Origin: Siphonodentalium dalli
Taxonomy: Eukaryota; Mollusca; Scaphopoda; Gadilida; Siphonodentaliidae
DNA: 64,000 bases
Assembly (NCBI GenBank): GCA_032622095.1
Contig: CP136069.1
Coordinates: 109,770,278 to 109,834,277 of the forward strand
Reading direction: 5' to 3'
Positions 62,839 to 64,000 of this stretch are shown piece by piece (positions within the stretch are counted from its first letter, which is position 1; each line of letters opens with the position of its first letter). Under the pieces are notes generated by a model, which was not told the DNA's origin, did not search any database, and worked only from the letters and a program-made list of their open reading frames with translations. The position numbers and the translations under genes are program-made.

Positions 62839-64000
62839 CTTCAGTTATACAAGATGCATTAGCTAGTAAAATTGAAAAAAAAAGCTAAATTTTTTGGCTT
62901 TATTTTGAGGATTGACACTAATTTTCAGGATGCCTCATATTGGAAAAATAAACCACTACTGCTCGATATAATCCATTTTTGATTTCAGTAAGGTCTATAT
63001 TTTGATAAAATACTATAAGAAACGCTGTTATTCACACATATACATATATATAGGAATCAGGGAGCTAAATGTGTTCTGGAGTCGGGGAGCGAGTACACCG
63101 TGGAATGCTAAAGGTGAAGGTAACCGAAGAATGACCTTCACCTGATACATGCGACACGTTATTAAAGGATGACATCGCGTTTATTTGATTTGTACATAAT
63201 ATCTAAATAATTTAAACTGGTGAATGAATGGGGGAACGGATTTTTGTGAGCGGGAAATGTATTTAACTAGCTGTTGTAGATCTGGGTTTTTCCAGATCAA
63301 ATTTGGCTGTGAGATAGCCCTGTCGTACACTTGGGGATTTATTTTAAAAAGCAAACCCATGACCTATGATTTTTCTTGCATTTTCGTGATCAACTGGTGT
63401 CAATCTAGTTGGGTAAACATCACTGGTATGGCCTGCAGGCTTCAATTCAGCGAATTTGGCCGAAACGTTAACACTGTCGCCTATGGGAAACCATTTAGTT
63501 CCGTGATTCCTATAAGAAAAATTTGAATTTTACGAAATTTCACGTCTCGCCATGATAAGTTGTTATTTCCATATTTTCTTATTTTCAAATGATAATGACC
63601 ACATTTTGGACAGATTTAAAGAAGAAACGCATGGATTCGCCTGTAGATAGTAAAGAAAGTGATAAATCTGGTAATTTTGCATGGATGTCAGGTACCATTA
63701 GGGGGTCAGGGGATCTAAAGCCCCCCTCCCCACAATTTTGAGGAGTGTTAGCCCCCCCCCCCCACCCATTGGGAAAATGTGTCATTTGACCCAATTAAGC
63801 TTTTCCGGCACCCAGTAGCCTTATCTTGGACCGTAGCTCCACCCCAAGTCGGGGGGGGGGGTGTGATGGCGTCACCACTAGAGTTACTGTCGTGCAAAAC
63901 TGTCATGGCAGCTTTGTTAAACAGACAGTATGCCCTGCCATCTGGTAAAATTTCATTCCTGAGGCTTTGTCTGATGTTGTATCATAATGTTTCGATATTT
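62839..64000 (+). repeat. Satellite unit U48 (cut by the window end)
   Basis: Element at 63053-63510. P-type; GGGGATCTAAAG as in U45 and U46; GGGTGTGATGG at the end of the G-run. The last part of the tail is outside the window. Confidence 0.93.

Larger units (their letters stand above)
1..64000 (+). repeat. Tandem satellite array, about 1355-bp monomer, 48 units
   Basis: The same roughly 1355-bp sequence recurs head to tail across the window with no unrelated insert and no inverted unit. Unit starts were placed at the CTTCAGTTATACAAG motif at 1, 900, 2260, 3614, 4969 and so on to 62839. Spacings are 1350-1367 bp except for two short units of 899 and 896 bp. Most length variation comes from a poly-C run, a poly-G run, a T-rich run and an A-run. 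Units are very similar and differ by a handful of substitutions each. No array edge is visible, so the true array is longer than the window. Eukaryotic satellite DNA is the only class that fits; centromeric, pericentromeric or interstitial location cannot be decided here. Confidence 0.97.

Noticed and set aside
1-64000. CRISPR array
   Set aside because: The regular repeats are kilobase-long near-identical monomers with no short repeat and variable spacer pattern.
1-64000. CENP-B box in the satellite unit
   Set aside because: I looked for the TTCG-N4-A-N2-CGGG core at the TTCG positions in the unit, and at CCCG on the other strand, and found no match.

Overview
The whole window is one uninterrupted tandem satellite array. 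I count 48 head-to-tail units on the same strand, numbered U1 to U48 here. U1 starts at base 1 by my choice of phase, and U48 is cut by the window end. Forty-six units are about 1350-1367 bp (modal length near 1355); two (U1 and U5) are only about 896-899 bp. There is no recognisable protein-coding gene, rRNA, tRNA or CRISPR array. The many short reading frames are the same few frames recurring once per unit. The AT-rich base composition with long homopolymers, kilobase-scale monomers and nested higher-order repeats indicates eukaryotic (probably animal) satellite or heterochromatic DNA. The species cannot be named from the sequence; an invertebrate is only a guess.

Layout of one long unit: (a) an AT-rich head with a TATATAAGG-type motif just upstream, an A-tract and T-tract pair, and a CA/TA-rich stretch; (b) a 458-bp segment with the structure of a small non-autonomous DNA transposon (MITE-like), starting GGAATCA and ending TGATTCC, with imperfect terminal inverted repeats of about 24 bp (20 of 24 matching), a flanking TATA (or TA) duplication and two internal hairpins; (c) a spacer with a G5/G5-C6/C4 foldback; (d) a hypervariable poly-C run, about 100 bp of spacer, and a hypervariable poly-G run; (e) an AT-rich tail. 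The two short units lack exactly segment (b) plus one TATA, so they are empty sites at base resolution.

Units differ by small sets of shared variants that show nested higher-order repeats (HORs), changing along the window: U1-U3 duplicated as U5-U7 (offset about 4.97 kb); hexamer U9-U14 duplicated as U15-U20 (about 8.13 kb); alternating dimers U24-U31 that are also a duplicated tetramer (about 2.71 and 5.43 kb); trimer U31-U33/U34-U36 (about 4.08 kb); trimer U39-U41/U42-U44/U45 onward (about 4.07 kb), disturbed near U46. A variant tract shared by U2/U3, U6/U7 and U22/U23 suggests transfer over more than 20 kb. The best candidate for something undescribed is the combination of a transposon-like insertion captured by a satellite, co-amplified to 46 of 48 units, with preserved empty-site units and several HOR regimes in one array. 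No function is demonstrated.
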